Shown here: positions 26,801 through 34,874 of the stretch, in pieces
How the letters are laid out: every line of letters starts with the position of its first letter
How positions within the stretch are numbered: the stretch's first letter is position 1
From: Rhodobium gokarnense
GTDB lineage: Bacteria; Pseudomonadota; Alphaproteobacteria; Rhizobiales; Rhodobiaceae
Direction: 5' to 3'
DNA: 64,000 nucleotides
Assembly: GCF_025961475.1 (NCBI RefSeq)
Contig: NZ_JAOQNS010000001.1
Span: forward strand, 372,001 to 436,000
The notes under the pieces: generated by a model
What the model saw: the letters and a program-made list of their open reading frames with translations, nothing else
What the model was told of the DNA's origin: nothing
The model's database searches: none
Translations under genes and position numbers: made by a program

Positions 26801-28090
26801 ATGAAACTGACAAGGATCGCGCTTGCGACAGCGCTCGCGGTGGGGCTTGCCACGCCGGCCATGGCCGAACTGGTGTTCCCCTCGCTCAGCTACCGCACGG
26901 GCCCCTATGCCCCGAACGGCATTCCGTTCGCCGACGGCTATTCCGACTATTTCACGCTCGTCAACGAGCGCGACGGCGGCATCGAGGGCGTCAAGATCGA
27001 CAACCCGGAATGCGAGACCGGCTACAACACGACCAAGGGCGTGGAGTGCTACGAATCCACCAAGGGCCTCGGCAGCCTCGTCTACCAGCCGCTGTCGACC
27101 GGCATCACCTACCAGCTCATCCCGAAGGCGACCGAGGACAAGGTGCCGATCCACTCCATGGGCTACGGCCGCACGTCCGCGGCCAACGGCAAGGTGTTCG
27201 AATATATCTTCAACTATCCCGGCACCTATTGGGACGCCGCCTCGATCATCGTCAAATACATCATGAGCGAGGAGGGCGGCGACATCTCAGGCAAGAAGAT
27301 CGCGCTCGTCTACCACAACTCCGCCTATGGCAAGGAGCCGATCCGCACGCTTGAAAAGCTGTCCGAAAAGCACGGCTTTTCGCTCACTCTTCTGCCGGTC
27401 GACCATCCGGGCCAGGAACAGAAGGCGACCTGGCTGCAGGTGCGCCGCGACCGGCCCGACTATGTCGTGATGTGGGGCTGGGGCGTGATGAACCAGGTGG
27501 CGATCAAGGAGGCCGCCTCGATCCGCTTCCCGATGGACCATTTCATCGGCGTGTGGTGGTCGGCGTCGGAAAACGACGTGCTGCCGGCCGGTGACGGCGC
27601 CGACGGTTACAAGGCCATCACCTTCCACGGCGTCGGCGACGACTTCCCGATCTACGCCGACCTGAAGAAGTTCGTCTACGACGCGGGCAAGGCGGCCGGC
27701 GACGGCACCAATGCCGGCACCGTGCTCTACAATCGCGGCATGGTCGCGGCGATGTGGGCGGTGGAAGCGGCGCGCAAGGCGATGGAGATCCACGACACCA
27801 AGGAGATCACGCCGGAGATGATGCGCGACGGCATGGAGGCGCTCGATGTCGATGAGGCGCGGCTTGAGGAACTTGGCCTGCCGGGCTTCACCGTGCCGGT
27901 CAAGGTGAGCTGCGCCAACCATGGCGGGCCGGGCCTCGGCGCCATCCAGCAGTGGGACGCCAAGGCCAAGAAGTGGTCGCTGATCACCGACTACATCCCG
28001 GCCGACCGGGAGGTCGTCGACCCGCTGATCGAAGAAGATTCCGCGGCCTACGCCAAGGAAGCCAATATCACCCCGCGGACCTGCAACTAG
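26801..28090 (+). CDS. livK: Liv-type ABC transporter substrate-binding protein
   Basis: The 429-residue precursor has a Sec signal peptide (residues 1-22, cleavage after PAMA) and a mature periplasmic-binding fold of the LivK type (PAQB/PAFB-like). The start of the mature protein, LVFPSLSYRTGPYAPNGIPF with a later YADYFTLVNERDGG-like stretch, matches a subgroup that accompanies acyl-CoA ligase and PaaK-like genes. Ligand is not known; aromatic acids or amides are possible. It follows the permeases and precedes livF, with a strong hairpin after the stop. Confidence 0.92.
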   Translation: MKLTRIALATALAVGLATPAMAELVFPSLSYRTGPYAPNGIPFADGYSDYFTLVNERDGGIEGVKIDNPECETGYNTTKGVECYESTKGLGSLVYQPLSTGITYQLIPKATEDKVPIHSMGYGRTSAANGKVFEYIFNYPGTYWDAASIIVKYIMSEEGGDISGKKIALVYHNSAYGKEPIRTLEKLSEKHGFSLTLLPVDHPGQEQKATWLQVRRDRPDYVVMWGWGVMNQVAIKEAASIRFPMDHFIGVWWSASENDVLPAGDGADGYKAITFHGVGDDFPIYADLKKFVYDAGKAAGDGTNAGTVLYNRGMVAAMWAVEAARKAMEIHDTKEITPEMMRDGMEALDVDEARLEELGLPGFTVPVKVSCANHGGPGLGAIQQWDAKAKKWSLITDYIPADREVVDPLIEEDSAAYAKEANITPRTCN

Positions 28091-28105
28091 CGGCGGGCCT
28101 GGAAG

Positions 28106-28134
28106 CGGCACGCCCGGGCCATTCGGGCGTGCCG
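28106..28134 (+). promoter_or_regulatory. Strong hairpin between livK and livF
   Basis: A perfect 11-bp stem (CGGCACGCCCG with CGGGCGTGCCG) with a 7-base loop lies 15 bases after the livK stop and has no T-run. It is likely to protect the 3' end of the livK message, giving more binding protein than ATPase, rather than to stop transcription fully. Confidence 0.65.
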
Positions 28135-28164
28135 TCACGGATGACGAGAAAGGGGATGCTTCCC

Positions 28165-29004
28165 GTGAGCATGGCATCTTCGGCACGGACCGCGCCGGTC
28201 GCCGATCCGGTCCTTGTCGTCAACAATATCGAGGTGATCTACAACCACGTCATCCTCGTCCTGAAGGGCGTGTCGCTGAGGGTCGCGGAGGGTGGCATCG
28301 TCGCGCTTCTGGGCGCCAACGGCGCCGGCAAGACGACGACGCTGAAGGCGATCTCCAACCTCCTCAGAGCCGAGCGCGGCGAGGTCACCAAGGGCAGCAT
28401 CGTCTTTCGCGGCGAAGAGGTGCAGCACCTGTCGCCGAACGACCTCGTCAGGCGCGGCTGCATCCAGGTGATGGAGGGGCGGCACTGCTTCGGCCACCTG
28501 TCGGTGGAGGAGAACCTCCTTACCGGCGCCTATACGCGGCGCGACGGAAGCACCGCGATCCGGCGCGACCTCGATATGGTCTACGACTATTTCCCGCGCC
28601 TTCGCGAAAGGCGGCGCAGCCAGGCCGGCTACACCTCCGGCGGCGAGCAGCAGATGACGGCGATCGGTCGGGCGCTGATGTCGCGGCCGACCATGATCCT
28701 GCTCGACGAGCCGTCCATGGGGCTGGCGCCGCAGCTCGTGGAAGAGATTTTTGAGATCGTCAAGCAGCTCAACGCCCATGAGGGCGTCTCCTTCCTGCTC
28801 GCCGAGCAGAACACCAATATTGCGCTGAAATACGCCACCTACGGATATATCCTGGAATCCGGGCGCATCGTGCTCGACGGCGAGGCCCATGCGCTGCGCG
28901 AGAACGAGGACGTCAAGGAGTTCTATCTCGGCGTCGGCGGCGAGGGGCGGAAATCGTTCCGCAACGTCAAGCACTACAAGCGCCGCAAGCGCTGGCTTGC
29001 CTGA
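28165..29004 (+). CDS. livF: Liv-type ABC transporter ATP-binding protein LivF
   Basis: The second ATPase has Walker A LLGANGAGKTTTLKA, signature YTSGGEQQMTAIGRALM and Walker B MILLDEPSMGLAPQ. The start is uncertain: in-frame starts are at 28141, 28156, 28165 (GTG) and 28171. The GTG at 28165 lies 8 bases after AAAGGGGA and is preferred, giving 279 residues. The C-terminus has an extra basic tail (KHYKRRKRWLA) beyond the usual LivF end, seen in the acyl-CoA-ligase-linked subgroup. Confidence 0.9.
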   Translation: MSMASSARTAPVADPVLVVNNIEVIYNHVILVLKGVSLRVAEGGIVALLGANGAGKTTTLKAISNLLRAERGEVTKGSIVFRGEEVQHLSPNDLVRRGCIQVMEGRHCFGHLSVEENLLTGAYTRRDGSTAIRRDLDMVYDYFPRLRERRRSQAGYTSGGEQQMTAIGRALMSRPTMILLDEPSMGLAPQLVEEIFEIVKQLNAHEGVSFLLAEQNTNIALKYATYGYILESGRIVLDGEAHALRENEDVKEFYLGVGGEGRKSFRNVKHYKRRKRWLA

Positions 29005-29135
29005 GCGGCGCCACCGGGGGTGCCTGAACCGGACTGCACGGGCGGCCGATCGCATTTTTTCAGCATCGGATTTTGCCGAAACATTTTTGCCGATTTCGGT
29101 CCGGTGTCCTGGCCCGCAACACGAAAGAGGGCGAC

Positions 29136-30371
29136 ATGACAGAGCATTTCGACGACACCGAGATTCTTGATCCTGGCGAACGCGAGCGGCGGCTCTTTGC
29201 TCATCTGGCCGGCCATTTGCAGATGGCGGTGGCGAAGGCTCCGGGATGGGAGCGGCGGCTGAAGGGGATCGACCTTGCCGGCGTCGACAGCCGGGCAAAG
29301 CTTGCCAAGCTTCCGGTGCTGCGCAAGTCCGACCTGATGGAGGCGCAGAAGGCGCGCCCGCCCTTCGGCGAGTTCGTCACCGGCGCGCCGGGCAGCTTTT
29401 CCAGGGTGTTCATGTCGCCGGGGCCGATCTGGGAGCCGCAGGGCGGTGGCTCCGATCCCTGGCACGGGGCGCGGGCGCTGTTTGCCGCGGGGTTCCGCCA
29501 GGGCGACGTCATCCATAACGCCTTCGCCTACCACCTGACGCCGGGCGGCTTCATCCTCGACCGCGGCGCGCAGGCGCTCGGCTGCACCGTGTTTCCGGCC
29601 GGCGTCGGCAATACGGAGGCGCAGGTGCAGGCGATCGCCACCCTGAAGCCGGTCGGCTATACCGGCACGCCGGACTATCTGAAGGTGCTCCTCGACAAGG
29701 CAGTCGAACTCGGCCGGCCGGCCCGTTCGATCATGCGCGGGCTGGTCTCGGGCGGCGCGCTGTTTCCGGCGCTGCGCCAGGAATACGCCGATCGCGGCGT
29801 CGACATCGCCCAGTGCTATGCGACCGCGGACCTCGGCGTCATCGCCTATGAGAGCGCCGCCCGCGAGGGGCTGATCGTCAACGAGGACATGATCGTGGAG
29901 ATTGTCCGCCCGGGCACCGGCGAGCCGGTTGCCGACGGCGAGGTCGGCGAGGTGGTGGTGACGAATTTCAGCCCGATCTACCCGCTGATCCGCTTCGGCA
30001 CGGGCGACCTTTCAGCGGTACTGCCGGGGACGAGCCCGTGCGGGCGCACCAATATGCGGATTGCGGGCTGGATGGGCCGGGCCGACCAGCGCACCAAGGT
30101 CAAGGGCATGTTCGTCGATCCGGCCCAGATCGACCGGGTCTTGAAGCGCCATCCGGAGATCGGGCGGGCACGGCTGGAAATCGGCCGCGCCAACGACCAG
30201 GACGTCATGACGCTGAGCGTCGAAAGCGATGTCGCCGATGCCGGACTGGCGGGCAAAATCGGCGAGACTCTGCGTGACGTGACGAAGCTGTCCGGTAGCG
30301 TGGAAATTGTGGCGCCGGGAACGCTGCCGAATGACGGCAAGATCATCGCCGATGAAAGAAATTATGAATAA
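29136..30371 (+). CDS. Phenylacetate-CoA ligase-like (PaaK family) protein with atypical phosphate loop
   Basis: The 411-residue protein aligns with PaaK-type AMP-forming ligases: LPVLRKSDLMEAQKARPPFG near the N-terminus, VGYTGTPDYLKVLLDKA, QCYATADLGVIAYES for the adenine region, and the C-terminal PLIRFGTGDLSAVLPG and RTKVKGMFVDPAQIDRVLKR. The usual Ser/Thr/Gly-rich loop (SSGTTGKPT) is missing and is replaced by FMSPGPIWEPQGGG. A coherent subgroup with this loop may exist, so activity may differ from true phenylacetate-CoA ligase. It is the last gene of the Liv block, starting 131 bases after livF. Confidence 0.87.
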   Translation: MTEHFDDTEILDPGERERRLFAHLAGHLQMAVAKAPGWERRLKGIDLAGVDSRAKLAKLPVLRKSDLMEAQKARPPFGEFVTGAPGSFSRVFMSPGPIWEPQGGGSDPWHGARALFAAGFRQGDVIHNAFAYHLTPGGFILDRGAQALGCTVFPAGVGNTEAQVQAIATLKPVGYTGTPDYLKVLLDKAVELGRPARSIMRGLVSGGALFPALRQEYADRGVDIAQCYATADLGVIAYESAAREGLIVNEDMIVEIVRPGTGEPVADGEVGEVVVTNFSPIYPLIRFGTGDLSAVLPGTSPCGRTNMRIAGWMGRADQRTKVKGMFVDPAQIDRVLKRHPEIGRARLEIGRANDQDVMTLSVESDVADAGLAGKIGETLRDVTKLSGSVEIVAPGTLPNDGKIIADERNYE

Positions 30372-30571
30372 AACCGTGCGAAATTCATTCAAATTGTAAG
30401 CATTTCAGATGTTTTCCTGGCGGTTCCCTGTCAAAAATGCGTAGAGAAAATTACACCCCTGAAAAAATGGGGATTTCTATATTCGGCTTATACCTCCATT
30501 TGTTTAGTCGGTCGCAAGTCTGAAAAGAGGTGACGAGCCGCGCCCGAAAAGGCCGAAGAAGGAATGATGCG

Positions 30572-31015
30572 ATGACCGACGAAGAAGTCTTCGATGCCCT
30601 TGTCCTGATGGTCGACAATGACGAGAAGGACGCCGTGGCAATGCGCAAGATGCTGGAAAAGGCGCCGATCCGCATCAAGGTGGATGTCTGCGAGGACGGT
30701 CGTACGGGGCTGGATTACCTGCGTCGTTGCGCCAAGAGCTACGGCCATATGTCGCCGGACATGATCCTCTTCGACATCAGCGGTACCAAGGCCGACGACT
30801 ATGGCTTCCTGGAGACGGTGTCGCGCGATGCGCGCCTGCGCTCCGGCATGATCTGCGCCCTCTATGACGGCGAGGATCCGGAAGCGGAGCGGCGGGCGAT
30901 CGCCGCCGGCGCCAGCACCGTGATCTCGCCGCACAATCTGCGCCGGGCGCAGCAGAGCATCCGCGACCGGCTGGTCGATTCCTGGTTTCAGCGCACGCAG
31001 CAGTTCTTCGTCTGA
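30572..31015 (+). CDS. Degenerate single-domain response-regulator-like protein
   Basis: The 147-residue protein has a receiver-like fold: VLMVDNDEKD at the start, MILFDISG with the presumed phospho-acceptor Asp68, and GMICALYDG where the switch Thr/Ser is normally found. The invariant Lys (KPF) is replaced by Ser119 in VISPHN, and the acidic pair is D-N. It therefore probably cannot switch normally on phosphorylation. There is no output domain. The ATG follows AAGAAGGA. It stands next to a canonical receiver on the other strand. Confidence 0.8.
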   Translation: MTDEEVFDALVLMVDNDEKDAVAMRKMLEKAPIRIKVDVCEDGRTGLDYLRRCAKSYGHMSPDMILFDISGTKADDYGFLETVSRDARLRSGMICALYDGEDPEAERRAIAAGASTVISPHNLRRAQQSIRDRLVDSWFQRTQQFFV

Positions 31016-31194
31016 GCTGCCCCCGGCGCATTTCTCCTGAATGCTGAACCGCTCGGGATGCTCTAACCTTTTATTTTTCTGGGTTTTTTCCGAAATCCGA
31101 TCGCCGCTTTTCGGAAATGCGCTCTAAGGGAGGCGCCGGCGGATCCGGGCGCGCATGCCGGCCATTGGTTTCGCGATCCGGGTCCGCACGGACC

Positions 31195-31692
31195 TCACAT
31201 CATGCCGTCGATGTCGAAGACCGCCGAGGGATCGTCGATGGGGGCGGCCGGCACCGGCTCGCGGGAGGCGTCGCGGCCGGTGCGGCAGGTCGCGCCGGTG
31301 GCGAGGATGCGGTCGCGCAGGAGCGCGATCGAGAACGGCTTGACGACGACGCCGTTGGCGCCGAGTTCGACCGCTTTCAGCACCAGGGCCTGGTTGGCGA
31401 AGCTGGTCACCACGATGACCGGAATGGAGCGGAAATAGACGTCGTCCTTGTCGCGGATGAGGCGCAGGAAGTCGGCACCGGGAAAGGCCGGCATGTTCCA
31501 GTCGAGGAGCACCAGATCGCATTCGCGCTGGTCGAGCCGGGTGAGCGCGTCCAGCCCGTCGGAGGCCTCATAGACGGTGTCGACGCCGAGCTGGCGCAAC
31601 ATGCTCCGTTCCAGTTTGCGGAAGAAGGAATTGTCGTCCACGACCAGCACGTGGAGCGCTTCGAAATCGCTGCTTGCGGAAAAGGCGGACAC
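31195..31692 (-). CDS. Single-domain response regulator (CheY-like)
   Basis: The 165-residue protein has all receiver residues: Asp19/Asp20 in VLVVDDNSFFR, phospho-acceptor Asp64 in LVLLDWNMP, Thr96 in VIVVTSF and Lys118 in VVVKPFS. After the receiver there is a 40-residue tail rich in Pro and Asp but no output domain. Several non-ATG starts are possible (TTG 31710, GTG 31701, GTG 31692); the last has GAGG at a good distance. No kinase gene is in the window, so the partner is unknown. Confidence 0.88.
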   Translation of the reverse strand: MSAFSASSDFEALHVLVVDDNSFFRKLERSMLRQLGVDTVYEASDGLDALTRLDQRECDLVLLDWNMPAFPGADFLRLIRDKDDVYFRSIPVIVVTSFANQALVLKAVELGANGVVVKPFSIALLRDRILATGATCRTGRDASREPVPAAPIDDPSAVFDIDGMM

Positions 31693-31817
31693 GGGGATCA
31701 CCCTCGTCAAAAATACTCAGGCATGTTTGGCACTTGTCCTTATACGAAGGGTTAACGGGACACATAAAATTCTATGGATGGAATTCATTTTCTGGATCAC
31801 ATCCGCGATCCCTGCGC

Positions 31818-33320
31818 TTACGGTGTATAAATCCTTTTCTCAATCTTAGGTGATATTTCCCCTTTCTCCCGGATATAGGCCATGACGTCGTTCGCCAGCA
31901 GGCCGGAATGGCGCGGGCCGATCAATGGCTTGGCCCGTTTCAGCATGCGGTATCCGTCGCCGCCGCGGGCCATGAAATCATTGGTTGCAAGCCGATAGGT
32001 GCGCTCCAGATCGAGCGGAGCGTCGCCGACGACGATGTCGGAGATGCGCGATCCCTGTGGTTTTGCAGGGTCGAGGGAAAAGCGGATGCCGGAAACCTGG
32101 GGGAAGCGGCCGGAGCCTTCGTCGATCTGCGAGACGCCGTGCTCGAGCGCGGCCTTCACCGTCTTGCCGGAGACTTCCAGGAGCACGGTGTGGTTTGCGA
32201 AGGGCAGTTCGGACAGGATGTCGCGGCGGGTGAGTGGCGTTCCGGCGGCATAAACACGGTCGCCGCGAATGCCGCCGCCATTGGTGAGGGCGATGTCGGC
32301 CGCGACGGCATGGCGCATGGCATCGGCGATGAGGTTGCCGATCGCGGCCTCGCCGCTGCGCACCGCGGCGCGCCGGCTGTCGAGGTCTCCGGCCGTGGTC
32401 CCGATGGCGACGTCCAGTTCCTCCGACAGGCGCTTTTCGTATTCGGCGATGCGGGCGGCAACGGCCGCGTCGGGCGCAATGCTTGCGGTATCGACGATGC
32501 GGAAATTCGGCCGCCAGTCGACGCGCCGGCGATTGCCGCGACTGGATACCGTCACGTCGAGGTCGACGGCGGTGACGAAACGGGCGTTGTGGCGGGACTC
32601 TGCGATCGCGGTGCGGCCGTCATATTGCAGATAGAGGTCGTGGTCGTCGCCGGACAGGATCAGGTCGAAGGCGCCGGAGCGGTAAAGGGCGAGATCCTCG
32701 CCGCGGCCGAGATGGCCGACGACGACGAAGAGGTCCGCGCCCTTTTCCTTCAGCTTGCGGCGCTCGGCGAAGGCCGTCTTCATCGCTTCCTCGAACACCA
32801 GGTCGCCGGGGCTCGATTTGTCCCGCGCATCGGCGGAGGTGACGCCGATGATGCCGATCTTGACGCCGTCGACCTCCAGGAGCCGGCTGTCGCTGACGCC
32901 CGGCACGGGGCTGCCGTCCTGAAGCCGCAGATTGGCGGCGAATTTCGGGAACTTCATCTCGCCAAGGCGCGTTAGGAACACGTCTTTTCCGAAATCGAAC
33001 TCGTGGTTCCCCGGCACGAAGACATCCGGCGGCGTCATGTTGAGGAGGTCGACGATATGGGCGCCCTTGTCGAGGCCCGACAGCAGCGACGGCGACAGGC
33101 TGTCGCCGGCATGGACGAAGATGACGTTCTTGCGGGCCGCGCGCTCGGCCTTCACAACCGTGGCGAGCCGGGCAAAGCCGCCCCGCTCCTCCGTATGCTC
33201 TATGGTGTCGATGTCGTTGACCAGCACGAAGGTGATCTCCGCAGCATTGGCGGCGACGCTGGCGGCGAGAAAAAGCATCGCGGCAACGAGCGCCGCGAGC
33301 GCATTGGTCGGCTTTCCCAT
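31818..33320 (-). CDS. Secreted bifunctional metallophosphatase/5'-nucleotidase (UshA family)
   Basis: The 500-residue precursor has a signal peptide (cleavage near VAANAAE). The metallophosphoesterase domain has FVHAGDSLSPSLLSGLD, VPGNHEFDFGKD, FVVVGHLGRGEDLALY and SGDDHDLYL. The first metal motif reads NDIDTIEHT where the family usually has Asp-x-His, and the GDDHD box differs from GHTH, which is normal for a subgroup. The C-terminal nucleotide-binding domain carries TNGGGIRGDRVYAAG and TNDFMARGGDGYRML. It hydrolyses nucleotides or similar phosphoesters in the periplasm. The ATG at 33320 follows AGGGGG. Confidence 0.9.
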   Translation of the reverse strand: MGKPTNALAALVAAMLFLAASVAANAAEITFVLVNDIDTIEHTEERGGFARLATVVKAERAARKNVIFVHAGDSLSPSLLSGLDKGAHIVDLLNMTPPDVFVPGNHEFDFGKDVFLTRLGEMKFPKFAANLRLQDGSPVPGVSDSRLLEVDGVKIGIIGVTSADARDKSSPGDLVFEEAMKTAFAERRKLKEKGADLFVVVGHLGRGEDLALYRSGAFDLILSGDDHDLYLQYDGRTAIAESRHNARFVTAVDLDVTVSSRGNRRRVDWRPNFRIVDTASIAPDAAVAARIAEYEKRLSEELDVAIGTTAGDLDSRRAAVRSGEAAIGNLIADAMRHAVAADIALTNGGGIRGDRVYAAGTPLTRRDILSELPFANHTVLLEVSGKTVKAALEHGVSQIDEGSGRFPQVSGIRFSLDPAKPQGSRISDIVVGDAPLDLERTYRLATNDFMARGGDGYRMLKRAKPLIGPRHSGLLANDVMAYIREKGEISPKIEKRIYTP

Positions 33321-33437
33321 GACAACCCCCTGCAACCGGAACGTTCAGCGACGATAGCACAGTTCTTGGTTTGTTCCAGAAGAATCTTAACGCCGTCCGA
33401 TTGCACCATGACGACGGTCGGTTCTTTGCCAACGTAG

Positions 33438-33466
33438 TTGCAAATCGTTATTAGAAGAATTATAAA
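33438..33466 (+). promoter_or_regulatory. Promoter of the 10-TM exporter with an Irr-box-like element
   Basis: TTGCAA at 33438-33443 and TATAAA at 33461-33466 are exactly 17 bases apart. The -10 region overlaps an imperfect dyad, TTAGAA-GAA-TTATAA (33451-33465), which differs by one base from the TTAGAA-N3-TTCTAA form that I recall for the rhizobial iron control element bound by Irr. Binding by Irr or another Fur-family protein is inference. Confidence 0.55.
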
Positions 33467-33505
33467 ATCTGTATTGCCTTTGCCTCGACCAGAAGATCCG
33501 CACCG

Positions 33506-34705
33506 ATGACCGAATTCACGCTTTCGACGGGACGCCTGATCGCCCACAGGGTGGACTGGCGCGTCAATCCGCACTGGTGGCGCATCGTGCTGCTGGCCGC
33601 CGTGGCCATGCTGCTGATCTCCGACACCACCAAGCATCTCGCCGCCTCTGCCCTTGCCGATGCCTATCTGCAGGTGACGGTGTTCGTTGCCGGCACGCTG
33701 TTCCTGGTCAATTTCGTGGAAGCCTGGATGCGGATGGATGTCGGCGTCATGCTGGCGCGCAGCGCCCGCTGGCAGCCGCTGATCGCCTCGCTGCTCGGCG
33801 CCATGCCGGGCTGCGGCGGCGCCATCGTCGTTGTCACCCAATATACCCGCGGCTACACCACCTTCGGCAGCGTCGTCGCCGTTCTGGTGGCGACCATGGG
33901 CGATGCGGCGTTCCTGTTGATCGCGCGCGATCCGTCAACGGCGCTCCTGGTCATTGCCGTCAGCCTCGTCGTCGGCACGATCTCCGGCATGATCGTCGAT
34001 GCGATCCATGGCTCCGACTTCCTGCACGAGGAGGCGGCGCGGGGCGATCCCGATTTCGGCCGGGTGATGCCATTCGAGCCGACCCAGGAGGTCTATGCGC
34101 GCATCTCCAGCGCGGCCTGGCTGGCGTTGCTGCTGCCGGGCCTGGCGCTCGGTGTCCTCGGCGCGCTGCAGATCGATGCGGATGCGCTGATGGGGCCGTT
34201 TGCCGGTGCCGGCTTGACGGAGAAGATCGGCGTCGTCGGCGCGCTCCTCTGCCTTGCCATGTGGGCGTTTTCGATCCACGGCAACAGCCACACCATCGTG
34301 CGCAAGGGCGAGGGCCTGCGCGGCTCGACGGTCCAGCGCACGATCGCCGACACCAACTTCGTCACCGGCTGGGTGGTGATGGCGTTCCTCGCCTTCGAGC
34401 TGACGGTGTTCTTCTTCGGCATCGACCTGAAGGACTGGTTCGGCGAATGGGCGATCGTCGCGCCGCTCGCCGGGCTCGCCGTCGGCATGATCCCGGGCTG
34501 CGGCCCGCAGATCGTCGTCACGACGCTCTATCTCGCCGGGGCCATCCCGCTGTCGGCGCAGCTCACCAACGCCATCGCCAATGACGGCGATGCGCTGTTC
34601 CCGGCGATCGCCCTGGCGCCGCGGGCGGCGTTCCTTGCCTCGGTCTACAGCGCCATCCCCGCCGTCCTGGTCGGCTATGGCTACTTCTTCCTGTTCGAGT
34701 TCTGA
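33506..34705 (+). CDS. Putative 10-TM heavy-metal exporter (manganese/arsenic-efflux-like, PF11449 type)
   Basis: The 399-residue membrane protein has about ten hydrophobic segments arranged as two related halves, each with a PGCGG/PGCGP motif: SLLGAMPGCGGAIVVVTQYT near residue 98 and GMIPGCGPQIVVTTLYLAG near residue 330. This pattern fits the putative heavy-metal exporter family also annotated as putative manganese transporter. Substrate is not known. It lies between ushA-like and ferrochelatase genes and has its own promoter and terminator. Confidence 0.85.
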   Translation: MTEFTLSTGRLIAHRVDWRVNPHWWRIVLLAAVAMLLISDTTKHLAASALADAYLQVTVFVAGTLFLVNFVEAWMRMDVGVMLARSARWQPLIASLLGAMPGCGGAIVVVTQYTRGYTTFGSVVAVLVATMGDAAFLLIARDPSTALLVIAVSLVVGTISGMIVDAIHGSDFLHEEAARGDPDFGRVMPFEPTQEVYARISSAAWLALLLPGLALGVLGALQIDADALMGPFAGAGLTEKIGVVGALLCLAMWAFSIHGNSHTIVRKGEGLRGSTVQRTIADTNFVTGWVVMAFLAFELTVFFFGIDLKDWFGEWAIVAPLAGLAVGMIPGCGPQIVVTTLYLAGAIPLSAQLTNAIANDGDALFPAIALAPRAAFLASVYSAIPAVLVGYGYFFLFEF

Positions 34706-34750
34706 TCGCCTCGCATTGACGGCAACGGTCGGAAATGCCCTGAAAAAACG

Positions 34751-34780
34751 GCCCGTTCCGGCCTTTGATGCGGGCTTTTT
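34751..34780 (+). terminator. Intrinsic terminator after the metal exporter
   Basis: GCCCG at 34751-34755 pairs with CGGGC at 34771-34775, followed by TTTTT. The stem is short, with a long loop that can partly pair, so termination may be moderate. It separates the exporter from hemH. Confidence 0.6.
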
Positions 34781-34874
34781 GTGGGTTTTGTCACGTCGTT
34801 CCCTTGACGGAGTGGACTCCTGCGCCTGACGTCATATGTTCCGGTCGTCGGAATTCGGAAACGGAGCGAAGATT

